A DNA stretch of 64,000 nucleotides from CBDCVN01 sp965223585 (GCA_965223585.1 CBDCWW010000023.1:620001-684000); one strand, 5' to 3'; positions 36,138 through 45,286 are shown, numbered from the stretch's first letter. Notes: generated from the letters alone by a model not told the origin. Program-made: numbers and translations.

Positions 36138-38390
36138 GTGGCACAAGCCTTAGAGGTTTTACTACCTTTACCTTTACCTCCTTTTGATTTTTTGGCCCCT
36201 TTTGAAGAGGCTTTGCCTAAAATAGGTTGTCGTGTGGTGGTGCCTTGGCAGCAAGGCGTGCGCCTTGGTGTGGTGAGTGCTTGTAAATCTCTACCTGCAA
36301 AGCAAATAGTAGACCTGCGTGAGGCTATAGCTATTCTCGATAGCGAACCTTTTATTTTAGAAAGTGCTATAAAACTCATTGCTAGGCTATCTGAATATAG
36401 TTGTGTTCCACAGGGCCTAGTACTTAAGCAGTTTTTGGCGGTTGGATTAGAGGTGAAGCTCGAGCACAAAATTCGCCCTCTTAAAGGTGTTACTGATATT
36501 GATATACCTATTGACAGATGGTTAGACACTGAAGAACTTGAGGTCAATCAACTTGATTTTTACCGCCGTCAAGGTCTTGTTGAAGAACAAGTGCGTTTGG
36601 TAGAAGAAAAACGAAGGGTACTTATTCCTATAAAATTTCTAGCTGAAGCTGAAAAGGCTCTGTCAGGTAAAAAGCATCAAAATCAGCGCCGTGCCCTCAA
36701 AGCTCTTTGGGAACTAGAGTCGGTAGAAAGTGCTGCAGCCCTAAGTCGTAAAGCAAATGTACCTATAACAGCAGTAAGAGCCTTGGTAAAAAAAGGATAT
36801 GCAAGTTATGAGGATAGAATAGCACCAGCACCGGACTTGCCACATTATGTAACTGGTGTAGTGCCTAAAGTGGAGTTGGCATTGCCCTATAGGGGAGACC
36901 TAAGTCTTTCAGGTGGATTACGAATTGAGCGTTTAGCATCTTTAGTACCTTTGTTTAAAGAAGATGTTGCTATGGAGAAAAGTGTCCTAGTACTAGTGCC
37001 TGAAAATGCTTTTTTGGCAGAGATAGTAGCAGTTTTTGCCGAGACCCTACCCACTAAGGTTTTCAGTGGGGATTTAAGTGATCTTCAAAGACTTAGAGTA
37101 TGGCAGGAGCTTGCTGGAACACCAACGGTGTTAGTAGGAACTTATTTGGCGTTATTGGCACCTTTGCATGAGCTTAGTAGAATTGTGGTGCTAGAGCATG
37201 CCAATAACAGTTACAAGCTACTTTCTGGCAGCCGTATTTTTGTACCTACTGCCGCCCAGTTTTTAGCAAAGATAACTGGTGCTAGCTTTGTTTTAAGCGA
37301 TGTTTTAGAAACTCCTGAAGTTTTGCATACTTTTGCTAACAAAGATAGGTTTACTTTACCTATAAAGTCCCAGCGTATTCACATTACAGATTTAAACGGT
37401 AGCAATAATTGGCCCTTGAGTACTGATCTTATTCGAGTGCTTAAACAAATTAGCCAGAGGGAACGTCAAGCTATTATTCTTGCTCCTTTGCGTGGCTTTT
37501 CGGCGGCTTTTCATTGTATAGACTGTGGATATTTAGCAGGTTGTCCTAATTGTGATTTGACTTTGCGCTACCATCGTCAGCATAAGGAGTTACGTTGCTA
37601 TCAATGCGCACATCGTGAACCCGTACCTGATTTTTGTCCTAATTGTGAAGGAAACCAGCTTGGTGCCACTCGAGCTGCCGGAACAGAATGGATTATTGAA
37701 GCTATCAGAAAGCTTCTACCCAAAACAGCTATTTTTCGTTTTGATAAAGATAAGCGCGATAATTTGGCTGAGCTTTTTGAAGGCAAGCCGGGAGCATTGG
37801 TGGGTACAACTGCAATAATGCGACAGAAGCTTTTACCCAATGTTTCTTTAATCGCCCACACTTTATTGGATAGTCACTTTGATATGGGGGACTTCCGCGC
37901 TGCTGAAATGACTTATCGCTTGCTACTGAATTTGGCAGAATTGTATGAGGGTAAAAGGCCTTTAGTTCTTTTGCAAACTTTCAAGCCTAAACATGAAGTT
38001 TTGAAATACTTTTTAGCAGAAGATAGCCAAGGCTTTTTAGAAAAAGTACTAGAAAGGCGTGAGAGGTTTAATTACTCACCTTTTAAAGTTTTGGCTAAAG
38101 TGCAAGTTAGTGCTAGGAAAGAAATGAATGCTGAAGAAGCTGCTAACTTTTTGGCAGGTGCTTTGCAAACACACTTAGGGTTGGGTGGCTCGAGCAAAGG
38201 AGAAGTGTTAGGTCCTTCACCAGCACCAGTATTTCGAGTGAGGGGATTTTATCATTACCAGTTGTTTGTACGTGCCGATGACTATGAATCTTTAAGACAA
38301 CTTTTGGAGCCAGTGTTTAGCTATAGGGGTACTGCTAAGGTGCGTATGGATATTGATCCTCGAGAAATGCTGGGACTTTTAAATGAATAG
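36138..38390 (+). CDS. priA: Primosomal protein PriA, helicase motifs degenerate
   Basis: 750 residues from a GTG start. The N-terminal DNA-binding part (PLPPFDFLAPFEEALPKIGCRVVVPWQQGVRLGVV) and the eight zinc-binding cysteines (CIDC, CPNC, CYQC, CPNC around 458-500) are intact, and GTEWIIEAIRKLLP is retained. But the Walker A expected between the two is replaced by SLSGGLRIERLASLVPLF, and the DEXH box reads VVLEHANNS. It should load DnaB-type helicase at stalled forks without being a helicase itself. The same loss is reported for Deinococcus radiodurans PriA, which supports a Deinococcota affinity. Confidence 0.9.
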   Translation: MAQALEVLLPLPLPPFDFLAPFEEALPKIGCRVVVPWQQGVRLGVVSACKSLPAKQIVDLREAIAILDSEPFILESAIKLIARLSEYSCVPQGLVLKQFLAVGLEVKLEHKIRPLKGVTDIDIPIDRWLDTEELEVNQLDFYRRQGLVEEQVRLVEEKRRVLIPIKFLAEAEKALSGKKHQNQRRALKALWELESVESAAALSRKANVPITAVRALVKKGYASYEDRIAPAPDLPHYVTGVVPKVELALPYRGDLSLSGGLRIERLASLVPLFKEDVAMEKSVLVLVPENAFLAEIVAVFAETLPTKVFSGDLSDLQRLRVWQELAGTPTVLVGTYLALLAPLHELSRIVVLEHANNSYKLLSGSRIFVPTAAQFLAKITGASFVLSDVLETPEVLHTFANKDRFTLPIKSQRIHITDLNGSNNWPLSTDLIRVLKQISQRERQAIILAPLRGFSAAFHCIDCGYLAGCPNCDLTLRYHRQHKELRCYQCAHREPVPDFCPNCEGNQLGATRAAGTEWIIEAIRKLLPKTAIFRFDKDKRDNLAELFEGKPGALVGTTAIMRQKLLPNVSLIAHTLLDSHFDMGDFRAAEMTYRLLLNLAELYEGKRPLVLLQTFKPKHEVLKYFLAEDSQGFLEKVLERRERFNYSPFKVLAKVQVSARKEMNAEEAANFLAGALQTHLGLGGSSKGEVLGPSPAPVFRVRGFYHYQLFVRADDYESLRQLLEPVFSYRGTAKVRMDIDPREMLGLLNE

Positions 38391-38478
38391 GCTTGCCTTG
38401 GCAATGTTGCGAAAATTATGGTTCTGGCAACAATTGTGACTGGTTTGGCTGTTTGAACTGACCTAAATCTAAAAGCAC

Positions 38479-38513
38479 TTGAGTGGAATTGGTAATTACA
38501 TTATAATTACTTT
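38479..38513 (+). promoter_or_regulatory. mazEF promoter with overlapping palindrome, probably leaderless
   Basis: TTGAGT (38479-38484), a 17-bp spacer, and TATAAT (38502-38507) lie six bases before the mazE ATG. GTAATTA/TAATTAC arms (38492-38498 and 38504-38510) overlap the -10 box and fit autoregulation by MazE or MazEF. Confidence 0.65.
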
Positions 38514-38762
38514 ATGAGCAAGCTTATTCAGATTGGTAACTCACAAGGTATTCGCATTCCCAAAGCCTTTATCAAGCAAGCAGGTTTAGATGGGGTTGAT
38601 TTAGAGCTGGAAGTTGTCCCACAAGGACTTTTAATAAAACCCTTTAAGCAAGCGCGAGCTAACTGGCAAGAAGCCATCAAAACTGCTATAAGCAAGCAAG
38701 AAATTGATTATGACCACGAATGGTTAGATGCAAATTTAGATAGCGAAGATAACAATATCTGA
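38514..38762 (+). CDS. mazE: MazE/AbrB-type antitoxin
   Basis: 82 residues. The SpoVT/AbrB swapped-hairpin DNA-binding domain is at 1-47 (LIQIGNSQGIRIPKAFIKQ, ELEVVPQGLLIKP). An acidic tail (YDHEWLDANLDSEDNNI) would wrap the toxin. The stop overlaps the toxin start (TGATG), so the two are coupled. A palindrome covers the promoter. Confidence 0.92.
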   Translation: MSKLIQIGNSQGIRIPKAFIKQAGLDGVDLELEVVPQGLLIKPFKQARANWQEAIKTAISKQEIDYDHEWLDANLDSEDNNI

Positions 38763-39085
38763 TGCACGATGTTGCACGATTTGATGTTTACTTGGTGACA
38801 CTCGAGCCTATAAAAGGCAGAGAAATGAATAAGACACGACCTTGTGTAGTCATTTCCCCTGATGAGATTAATATGCTTGCTACTGTAATAGTAGCGCCCC
38901 TAACTAGTAAAGGTTTTGAATTAGTTACTCGAGTTCCTTGTAAATTTCAAGGTAAACATGGCCTAGTGCTTTTAGATCACCTTAGAGCTGTTGATAAAAT
39001 GCGACTAGTTGAAAAGCTTGGCAATATTGATGTAGAAGCTCAGAAAGAAATTTGTGAGACATTGCAAGAAATGTTTGCTTATTAG
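38762..39085 (+). CDS. mazF: MazF-type endoribonuclease toxin
   Basis: 107 residues, typical length. RFDVYLVTLEPIKGREMNKTRPCVVIS contains the conserved basic and Arg/Pro motif of the active site, and APLTSKGFELVTRVPCKF plus DHLRAVDKMRL follow the family pattern. It cleaves RNA at short sequences when free of MazE. The gene looks intact and overlaps mazE by one base. Confidence 0.93.
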   Translation: MHDVARFDVYLVTLEPIKGREMNKTRPCVVISPDEINMLATVIVAPLTSKGFELVTRVPCKFQGKHGLVLLDHLRAVDKMRLVEKLGNIDVEAQKEICETLQEMFAY

Positions 39086-39161
39086 CTGAATTTTCAATTG
39101 CCTTAGTATGTTCTAGGAAAGCTAAATGAATGGGAAATATGATTGAGTAGCTCGAAAATAA

Positions 39162-40469
39162 TCATGAGCTTAACTTCTTGCTCGAGCTAGCTAGAGCTTG
39201 TTCTATGAGTTTTGCAAGGTGGGAAACTTCTACTTTATTGATACTTGTCAAAGCTCCACTGATAGACTCTTGTGCTGCTAGGAAGTCTTGATTTGCATAA
39301 AGTGCCCAACTATAGACATAAAGAGTCTCAGCATCATGGCGCACACTTAACTCATTAGTAGCTAGCTCTAAAGCTTCAGCATAGTCTTGAGGGTTTTGCC
39401 TTTCTAAAAGTAGCCTTGCCAACTCACGCTTATGTCCAAAAGCCCCGTTAGCAATTTCTGCCCTTAAGCCTTGTTCAGCTTTGACCCATAAAGCTCGAGC
39501 ACCTAAAAGATCACCTTTTAGCATTTTAGCTTTGGCCAAGCCACGTAAAACTATATGGTCAAGTGTTTGGGCTGAGGCTTTGTAAAGCTCGAGCACTCTC
39601 TCAAAATGCCTCTCGGCAACACTATATTTACCCTGTTTAAGCTTAAGCTCAGCTAACATTACCAGTGCCAAGGGATACTCTGGGGCTATACGTAAAGCTT
39701 CCTTATAAAGTTTCTCAGCCAAGATATCATCATCATTGGAAGCCAAGAATCTAGCGTAAAGTGTACGTGTTCTGGCTGAGGCTAGTTCTTCACCAGCATC
39801 TTCAGCAGCTATAGCATTTTCAAAAGCCTGTTTTACTTTTTGATCTTGTGCTTGTGCCTCATAAACTAAGGCCTGCAAGCTAAAAGCTCCCAAACTAGGT
39901 ATGCTCTTAACCAACTCTGTGACTAGCTTATCCGCTTCATCAACTTCACCTAGAGCTAAGTATGAGGTAATTAAAATAGTCAAAGCACTTTCATCACTAG
40001 ATTGTTGCTCGAGCACTTCATTAGCTAAACGAATTGCCTCTGGGAAGTTATGTTTGGCTTCAGCTACTTTAGCTAATACTAGCAGGGCAGCTGTATTATA
40101 GAAGGGCAAGTTATTAAGTGAGCGAAGGGCATGTTGCTCAGCTTCTAAGTAATTATAGGCCGAGCCAGTGGCTCGAGCCATCTTCAAGTAAACACCTGCT
40201 AAAGCTGCTAATTCTAGTCCATCTTGAGGGTTTTGACTTATACGTTCTTTGTGAAAAGAGATTTCCGAAAAGAATGTGGACTGTTGCCAATTGTGTTCTA
40301 GGGGTGCATAAGGATAACGATAATTCGAGGGAAGGGCGTTGGTTAATAGATTAATTGGGGGCTGCTCGAGCCAGTACCAAGAAAGTATTAGCAGTACTGC
40401 TACAAGTGGAGCTAGTAGGATTTTAGAGATAGTTCGAGTGAGTATAGGGATAGAATTCGCAACCTGCAT
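39162..40469 (-). CDS. Membrane-anchored TPR protein
   Basis: 435 residues. One transmembrane helix near 15-34 (SKILLAPLVAVLLILSWYWL) anchors the chain. The remainder consists of tetratricopeptide-like repeats, for example YLEAEQHALRSLNNLPFYNTAALLVLAKVAEA and AEKLYKEALRIAPEYPLALVMLAELKL. AGGAG eight bases before the ATG supports the start. The gene is unusually rich in CTCGAG (six sites in 1.3 kb). The function is likely protein-protein contact at the membrane. Confidence 0.75.
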   Translation of the reverse strand: MQVANSIPILTRTISKILLAPLVAVLLILSWYWLEQPPINLLTNALPSNYRYPYAPLEHNWQQSTFFSEISFHKERISQNPQDGLELAALAGVYLKMARATGSAYNYLEAEQHALRSLNNLPFYNTAALLVLAKVAEAKHNFPEAIRLANEVLEQQSSDESALTILITSYLALGEVDEADKLVTELVKSIPSLGAFSLQALVYEAQAQDQKVKQAFENAIAAEDAGEELASARTRTLYARFLASNDDDILAEKLYKEALRIAPEYPLALVMLAELKLKQGKYSVAERHFERVLELYKASAQTLDHIVLRGLAKAKMLKGDLLGARALWVKAEQGLRAEIANGAFGHKRELARLLLERQNPQDYAEALELATNELSVRHDAETLYVYSWALYANQDFLAAQESISGALTSINKVEVSHLAKLIEQALASSSKKLSS

Positions 40470-40554
40470 GGTATTTTCTCCTAGAATATTCGAGTGTATA
40501 TCAAACTAATAAAGATTTTTTTAAACATTGTTATTCTTTTCTAGGCTAGAACTT

Positions 40555-41517
40555 TTAATTTACTACAGTCATAACAGGGCTAGAGAGGGGTAAACCTTCG
40601 ATTTCTAGTTGCTGTCCATCTATCTCATCTAGAAGCTCTATGTCCACAATGTGAGCTTGATGGGTACTTTTTTGTTGTATAGATTTTTTACCACTACTGC
40701 TACAAGAAACTAGCAAGCAAATAGCTGAAATTAAGATCAAGGTTCCTATTACCTTATGCTTACGATAAGGACTAATAATGACCCCTACAGGGAAAAGTAA
40801 AGCAAGTACACCCCAAGTTCTTGGGCTGCTAAAATCAAACGTAAACAAAGTGGGGCTAAGCTCATAAATCACCAATATGTTTGTTTCTTGGTTTGCGCTA
40901 GGCTCGAGTTCATGTAAAAGGTCGTGCGTCGTTTCCATAAGCTCGTCTTTTGCGGTTTGACAGTTACCTTGACCAAGAACACAGGCATGACTATAATTCA
41001 CAGAATTAGTTGCCCACTTGGCCTGTGCAGCTCCAAGGGAATTAGATCCGAAAATGAATAAACTGCCTTGAAGATCAGACTGCATATTGTCAGTAATTTT
41101 GCCACTATCGCCTTCGACTTGACTAGAAACAACATTTCCGTTTCCATCAAGGGTTGTTGAAATAAAAACAAACACGTCAGTAGTTTCAACTTTGTGCTCA
41201 ATTTTTACTGTGGGGGAATTGAGATGATTACTGCTGGTGTTAAGGTCAGAGGTGTGAAGTTGGTTGTGATCATCATCAAATAGGCTGACATTTAAAACTT
41301 CAATAGCAGTACCTTGCTCATTAATACCCCTTACCTCAACAGCTAGTGCTGAGCCTTTGAGTTGCCAAGTTTTGACGGGGGAATTTGCTTGGGTTTTAGC
41401 TGAGGCAGCAAGGGTTTCATTCAAAAACTGAGAGTCTGTACTTTTATTTGTTTGGCAAGCTGCTAAGACTATGCTGAGGGCTATATTTATTAGGAAGAAG
41501 TACTTGTGCTTCATCAT
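40555..41517 (-). CDS. Lipoprotein with an internal transmembrane segment and second lipobox-like motif
   Basis: 320 residues. Lipoprotein signal peptide with LAAC at 18-21 (the second Met at 41514 is an equally good start; AAGGA is just upstream). The middle is Ser/Asn-rich and contains HACVLGQGNCQTAKDELMETTHDLLHELEP. Around residues 225-265 lies a hydrophobic block (TWGVLALLFPVGVIISP, then a basic loop, then IGTLILISAICLLVSC) that looks like a second lipoprotein signal, followed by about 55 residues. This might be two lipoproteins fused end to end. No family is recognised. Confidence 0.6.
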   Translation of the reverse strand: MMKHKYFFLINIALSIVLAACQTNKSTDSQFLNETLAASAKTQANSPVKTWQLKGSALAVEVRGINEQGTAIEVLNVSLFDDDHNQLHTSDLNTSSNHLNSPTVKIEHKVETTDVFVFISTTLDGNGNVVSSQVEGDSGKITDNMQSDLQGSLFIFGSNSLGAAQAKWATNSVNYSHACVLGQGNCQTAKDELMETTHDLLHELEPSANQETNILVIYELSPTLFTFDFSSPRTWGVLALLFPVGVIISPYRKHKVIGTLILISAICLLVSCSSSGKKSIQQKSTHQAHIVDIELLDEIDGQQLEIEGLPLSSPVMTVVN

Positions 41518-42073
41518 TTTTCCTTTCTAAAGGTGTATTTAAGCCAGTTTGAAATCTTGGCTTAAAGAAAAACTTTTCTATAATTAGCAAGGTCATTAGT
41601 TTGTGCCTTGCTTGTTTAAATAGTAAAAAATAGATCTTCCCGAAATCTTCCCAAGTTTCTGTAGTGGGAAATTCTAAACTACTGCTAAATCTAAACGAAT
41701 CTAAAATGCTTGTTTTACTCCTCCTATCTCCACAGAGGTTGAATTAGTTGAATGTTAGGAGTAATAATTGCTCATTTACCAGATCAAAGACTGCTCACTT
41801 TTTATAAAAGTAGTGATTATGCTATCAGGGTCTTCCTAAAATCTCACCGAGTTTTTTAGGTTTTTCTAGTGATATTTTGGAAGCTTAAATAAGAATAATT
41901 TTAATGGGTTCTGTGTTTACTGGAGTTTATGAAATAGCTGCCCCAGTTTTTCTTGTTCTGGGCATGTCTAAATTTTTGTCAAACAAAAAACCTACCCTAA
42001 GAGAACCTCCAATCCCCCTTTTCAAAGAGAGGCTTGCTGTTGTCCCTTAAGGGCTCGAGCACATATGTAAGCC
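41518..42073. other. Intergenic region with one copy of the TGCTCATTTACC repeat
   Basis: Holds repeat copy 1 at 41769-41807. A 48-codon frame (41904-42050) with a hydrophobic segment (APVFLVLGMSKFL) lacks a ribosome-binding site and is not counted as a gene. CCCCCTT and CCCTTAAGGG strings near 42015-42052 resemble the short palindromes seen in other gaps. Confidence 0.4.
41769..41807. repeat. 39-bp direct repeat, copy 1 (flanks FAD oxidoreductase gene)
   Basis: TGCTCATTTACCAGATCAAA followed by GACTGCTCACTTTTT. The second copy at 43561-43599 is in the same orientation and differs at only a few bases. Each copy contains the internal direct repeat ACTGCTCAnTT or TTGCTCATTT, giving an iteron-like look. 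Confidence 0.65.
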
Positions 42074-43438
42074 TTAAGAAGCATCTGCTGGAAAAGAAAC
42101 ATCTGATTGGAATGTTTTAGAGGAAACCTTCTTTTTAAACTTATGACCAATTATCCTTGCTATAACTGCTGGATGAAACAACGCAGGTAAAGGTTTTGCA
42201 AGTTGGGTCACTTCAATGAATGATTTAGTTAGATAGGCACTAGTTGGCATAGCCTTACCTAGTTGACTGATATACCAATGAGAGAAACGTACTGAGGGAA
42301 TACGCTTAGCTTGCCCTTCTAGCCAGCGAAAGTCTTCTCCAGTAGCAAGTAGCCAGATAGGGGCAATAACTTTGGCCAAGCGCTTTTGGAAAAGCTTAGC
42401 CTTACCTACATAGTTACCTTTTGCAGAAGTTAAAATCTTATCTAACTCTAAAGCAGCCAAAGCACAAGCAGACATACCTTGCCCATAAACTGGGTTAAAA
42501 GCACAAACTGAGTCACCTGTAACTATAAAGCCATCTGGCCAGACATTTAAACGTTCATAGTGCCATTGTCTATTAGCAGTTTTGCGGTAGCCAGAAATGT
42601 TGGTAAGAGGTTTAGCTCCTTCTAAAAGCTTATAAAATTCAGGTCCTAAAGACCTTATAAAGCCTTTGAAGCCCTTTTCGTCTGTAGGAGGGTAATCACC
42701 TTTTGCACCAGCTAAGGTAACAACCCAGTTACCATCTTCTTCAGTGAAAATCACACCAGCACGAGCATCGTGGGGTGGGCAAGTATTACGGTGAACTACT
42801 TGCCAATCAAAAGAAGTGTTAGCAGGTGGAGTATAGCGGCAGCTAGCATAGCCTAAACGTGAATTAACTACAGTCTTTTCTGGTTTGGCATAGCCTAAGG
42901 TCTCTAGCCAAGTGGGGGCTTGGCTATCACGCCCACTAGCATCTACTACCCAATTGGCTAATAAAGGTATGCCTTTAGAGGTTTCTATACCTTTTACTTT
43001 GCCATTCTCAGTTAGTAGCTGCTTGACTCTTATACCTTCTACTAAGTCTATTTTAGGGTTAGCTATTAATTTTTGCCTTAAGTAGTGCTCGAGCCATCGT
43101 CTACTAACTGAATAACCTACTAAACCTGAACGCTTACGTGGCAACCACTCCCCAAAAAATCTAAGTTTGCTATCAGCTATCCAATCAAAGGAGGTAATCC
43201 CTGCAGCTATTAATTCCTTGTTAAAGCCGGGGAATAGTTTTTCTAAAGCTAAAGCACCCCCAGTAAGTAAAACATGCACATGACGAGATTGGGGCACACC
43301 TGAGCGAGTTGCTGGCTCAGAAGGATAACTATCTCTTTCTAGTATGGTTACTTTATCAAAATGTTTACTAAGTACTTGTGCTGTACACAAGCCTGCGATG
43401 CTGCCACCAATAACAATGGCATGCTTTTGATTATTCAT
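42074..43438 (-). CDS. FAD-dependent oxidoreductase/monooxygenase
   Basis: 454 residues. Dinucleotide-binding GGSIAGLCTAQVLSKHFDKVTILERD at about 11-36, the mid-chain WVVDASGRDSQAP, and the FAD motif GDSVCAFNPVYGQGMSACALAALEL place it among the UbiH/geranylgeranyl-reductase-like flavoproteins. Members hydroxylate aromatic compounds or saturate isoprenoids; substrate unknown. GAAAGG seven bases before the ATG supports the start. The gene is bracketed by two direct copies of a 39-bp repeat, which suggests it could have moved as a unit. Confidence 0.88.
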   Translation of the reverse strand: MNNQKHAIVIGGSIAGLCTAQVLSKHFDKVTILERDSYPSEPATRSGVPQSRHVHVLLTGGALALEKLFPGFNKELIAAGITSFDWIADSKLRFFGEWLPRKRSGLVGYSVSRRWLEHYLRQKLIANPKIDLVEGIRVKQLLTENGKVKGIETSKGIPLLANWVVDASGRDSQAPTWLETLGYAKPEKTVVNSRLGYASCRYTPPANTSFDWQVVHRNTCPPHDARAGVIFTEEDGNWVVTLAGAKGDYPPTDEKGFKGFIRSLGPEFYKLLEGAKPLTNISGYRKTANRQWHYERLNVWPDGFIVTGDSVCAFNPVYGQGMSACALAALELDKILTSAKGNYVGKAKLFQKRLAKVIAPIWLLATGEDFRWLEGQAKRIPSVRFSHWYISQLGKAMPTSAYLTKSFIEVTQLAKPLPALFHPAVIARIIGHKFKKKVSSKTFQSDVSFPADAS

Positions 43439-43560
43439 GACGGGCCTTTCAAGCCAAAATTTTTAGAAAGGAGAAGCTTGTTTTTCATGTTTCGCTCCTT
43501 GGGGTTAAATTGGTGCATTTTCTATCAATTCTGCACTGACGTTAGGGTAAAGCTACAAAC

Positions 43561-43599
43561 TGCTCATTTACCAGACCAAAAACTGCTCACTTTTTTTTT
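43561..43599. repeat. 39-bp direct repeat, copy 2
   Basis: TGCTCATTTACCAGACCAAA followed by AACTGCTCACTTTTT. Same orientation as copy 1. It lies upstream of the FAD gene start, so it might also be a regulatory site, but the same sequence downstream argues for element ends. Confidence 0.65.
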
Positions 43600-43663
43600 G
43601 AAAGTATAGTGAACGACCTCAAGAAATAGCCCCGCAAACTTATTTAGTGGTTTTTGCTCGAGT

Positions 43664-43960
43664 TCAAAGAGCATTCCTCGTAGGGTAAGGACGATCATTG
43701 TTGTCATTTAGCATTAAATTCCAATAACTCCATGACTTTGGGTCTAATGCTCCTGCAGGAGCATTGTCAAGTGCATCACGAAAATCATCCTTGGTGTAAT
43801 ATGCTTGTGCTGTCAATACGTCTTCAACAGTACCATAGCGCATCACATAACAAAGAAACCGCCTATGGTTTTTGATGACTTCTTCAGGTGGTTCAAACCA
43901 AACAACACGCCTTGCAACTGACAATAGATCGCTTTTAGTTTTATCGTTCATAGGTTTCAC
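43664..43960 (-). CDS. Partner protein of an AbiEii-like nucleotidyltransferase
   Basis: 98 residues from a GTG (an ATG three codons on is possible), with AAAGGG nine bases upstream, 13 bases after the nucleotidyltransferase gene. The sequence SVARRVVWFEPPEEVIKNHRRFLCYVMRYGTVEDVLTAQAY is the pattern of a small protein that I recall beside AbiEii-type genes in many bacteria. It is a plausible antitoxin, although antitoxins more often come first. Assignment rests on context and memory. Confidence 0.65.
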   Translation of the reverse strand: MKPMNDKTKSDLLSVARRVVWFEPPEEVIKNHRRFLCYVMRYGTVEDVLTAQAYYTKDDFRDALDNAPAGALDPKSWSYWNLMLNDNNDRPYPTRNAL

Positions 43961-43973
43961 TTATCTATTCCCT

Positions 43974-44660
43974 TTACCTAATTTGTTTTTGACCAACCTG
44001 CCCTTTAGAAGGATAAAGTGGCAATTTGTCAATGGACATGTCACGAACTGAATTCAGCAGATCCTTTCTGACATCTTCAGTTAACGTATCAAGGTTGCCA
44101 CCTTCAAAATACTGCAATGTTTTCAAGGTTATTAATGGATTGTATTGTCTACCATAAATTGTTTTTGCTGCTGCCAGCCCATCAGCAAGGGTTAAATCGG
44201 TTTGTGTCACTATAGCATGAATATCTATATAATCTTTTGCTTCTACTCTATTTATAACTGTTACACATTTAGTACCTAATAAGTCAAGTAGAGAAGCAAC
44301 TTTTATAGAATGCTCATTAATTATTTGTGGTGAACTGACCACACCAAGTGATAAGCCACCAAAGAAACTAATCTTTACAGTCGTTTGTTGTCCTTCTGGT
44401 GTAACTAATACTGACAAGGTATTTGGTTCCTGTTGAATGACTTCGCTGTTTGCTAAATAAGGAACTTCCTTTAGTAAATTGCTTGGTTTAAACGAGGTAT
44501 TAGAAAAAAAGTCAAAATCTATGGATTGACGGTGACCTAATTGTAGAGCTATAGCAGTGCCTCCATAAAGAACAAATTGATCTGGCGTCAATTTCAGTGC
44601 AGGTAACAAAGCATGTTGTGTTGTGGGCAGAATGTCTAAACGTGCAGAAAATTGATCCAT
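43974..44660 (-). CDS. AbiEii/MenT-type nucleotidyltransferase toxin-like protein
   Basis: 228 residues from the ATG at 44660, chosen because AGGA lies 6-7 bases upstream; a TTG at 44678 is an alternative. The nucleotidyltransferase motif is LYGGTAIALQLGHRQSIDFDFF (GGT...DxD), and KVASLLDLLGTKCVTVINRVEAKDYIDIHAIV gives the later lysine and acid residues of the AbiEii family. Related toxins transfer nucleotides to tRNA. It is followed 13 bases later by the small partner gene, forming a toxin-antitoxin-like pair. Confidence 0.82.
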   Translation of the reverse strand: MDQFSARLDILPTTQHALLPALKLTPDQFVLYGGTAIALQLGHRQSIDFDFFSNTSFKPSNLLKEVPYLANSEVIQQEPNTLSVLVTPEGQQTTVKISFFGGLSLGVVSSPQIINEHSIKVASLLDLLGTKCVTVINRVEAKDYIDIHAIVTQTDLTLADGLAAAKTIYGRQYNPLITLKTLQYFEGGNLDTLTEDVRKDLLNSVRDMSIDKLPLYPSKGQVGQKQIR

Positions 44661-44728
44661 AGGTAATCCTAGTCTCAATTATAACGTGTTTGAGTCAGAA
44701 ATTCTTTAGAAAATCTATGAGCTTTGTA

Positions 44729-45061
44729 CTAACTCTCAGTTTCTATAAGGCTAATTTCCTCAAGGTGCTTTGTCGCTTCAGGACCAAGTTCTGGTTCTGG
44801 GGTAATATGCTCACGCTCATCGAGTACTTGCTTTATTTCTTCTGCAATAGCTTTAGGAGCACTTGCTAATAGCTTTTCAAAAGCTTTAGCTTCAGCTGCT
44901 ACTTGCTCAGCAGGAACAGGTTGTACTACATACTTGCCCATTGAGACTTGACGGGAAAGACTGTATACCAAATATTGATTTAGAGACACACCTTCACTTT
45001 CAGCTTGGGTAACGAGCTGATGGTGCAAACTATCTGGTAATCTAACTGTTAAACGACTCAT
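44729..45061 (-). CDS. RHH/HicB-type antitoxin-like protein
   Basis: 110 residues. The start at 45061 has AAAGGAA just upstream and begins MSRLTVRLPDSLHHQLVTQAE, the classic ribbon-helix-helix, with EGVSLNQYLVYSLSRQV as second helix. The rest is a helical, acidic tail (EEIKQVLDEREHITPEPELG). There is no HicA or other toxin immediately adjacent; the AbiEii-like gene lies 68 bases downstream. Probably a DNA-binding antitoxin, possibly an orphan. Confidence 0.8.
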   Translation of the reverse strand: MSRLTVRLPDSLHHQLVTQAESEGVSLNQYLVYSLSRQVSMGKYVVQPVPAEQVAAEAKAFEKLLASAPKAIAEEIKQVLDEREHITPEPELGPEATKHLEEISLIETES

Positions 45062-45097
45062 TATAGTGTTCCTTTCTGTTTTAACTGAGCACTGAGT

Positions 45098-45286
45098 ATG
45101 TTGACAAATGAAGCAAAGCAAGCTTTACCTTGGAGTGCTAAAGCTGTAGAGATTTTACTTATCCAAGGTGAAACAGAGCAAGCCTGTGTTTGGTTAGAAG
45201 AAGTGCTTGTAGCCACTGATTCGGAAAGTGATCTTCATAAGTAGGCTAGAGTACTAGTACTGCAGGATAAAGTTGCTAAATGTTGA
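45098..45286 (+). pseudogene. Remnant of a TPR/MalT-type regulator C-terminus
   Basis: A 48-codon frame MLTNEAKQALPWSAKAVEIL then QGETEQACVWLEEVLVATDS, a TAG, then ARVLVLQDKVAKC. This resembles a fragment of the TPR region of large ATPase regulators. No ribosome-binding site and an internal stop: a gene remnant. The remaining bases to 45356 show nothing. Confidence 0.35.

Noticed and set aside
41904..42050. 48-codon hydrophobic frame downstream of the FAD oxidoreductase
   Set aside because: No ribosome-binding site, no family, and it overlaps CCCCCTT palindrome repeats.
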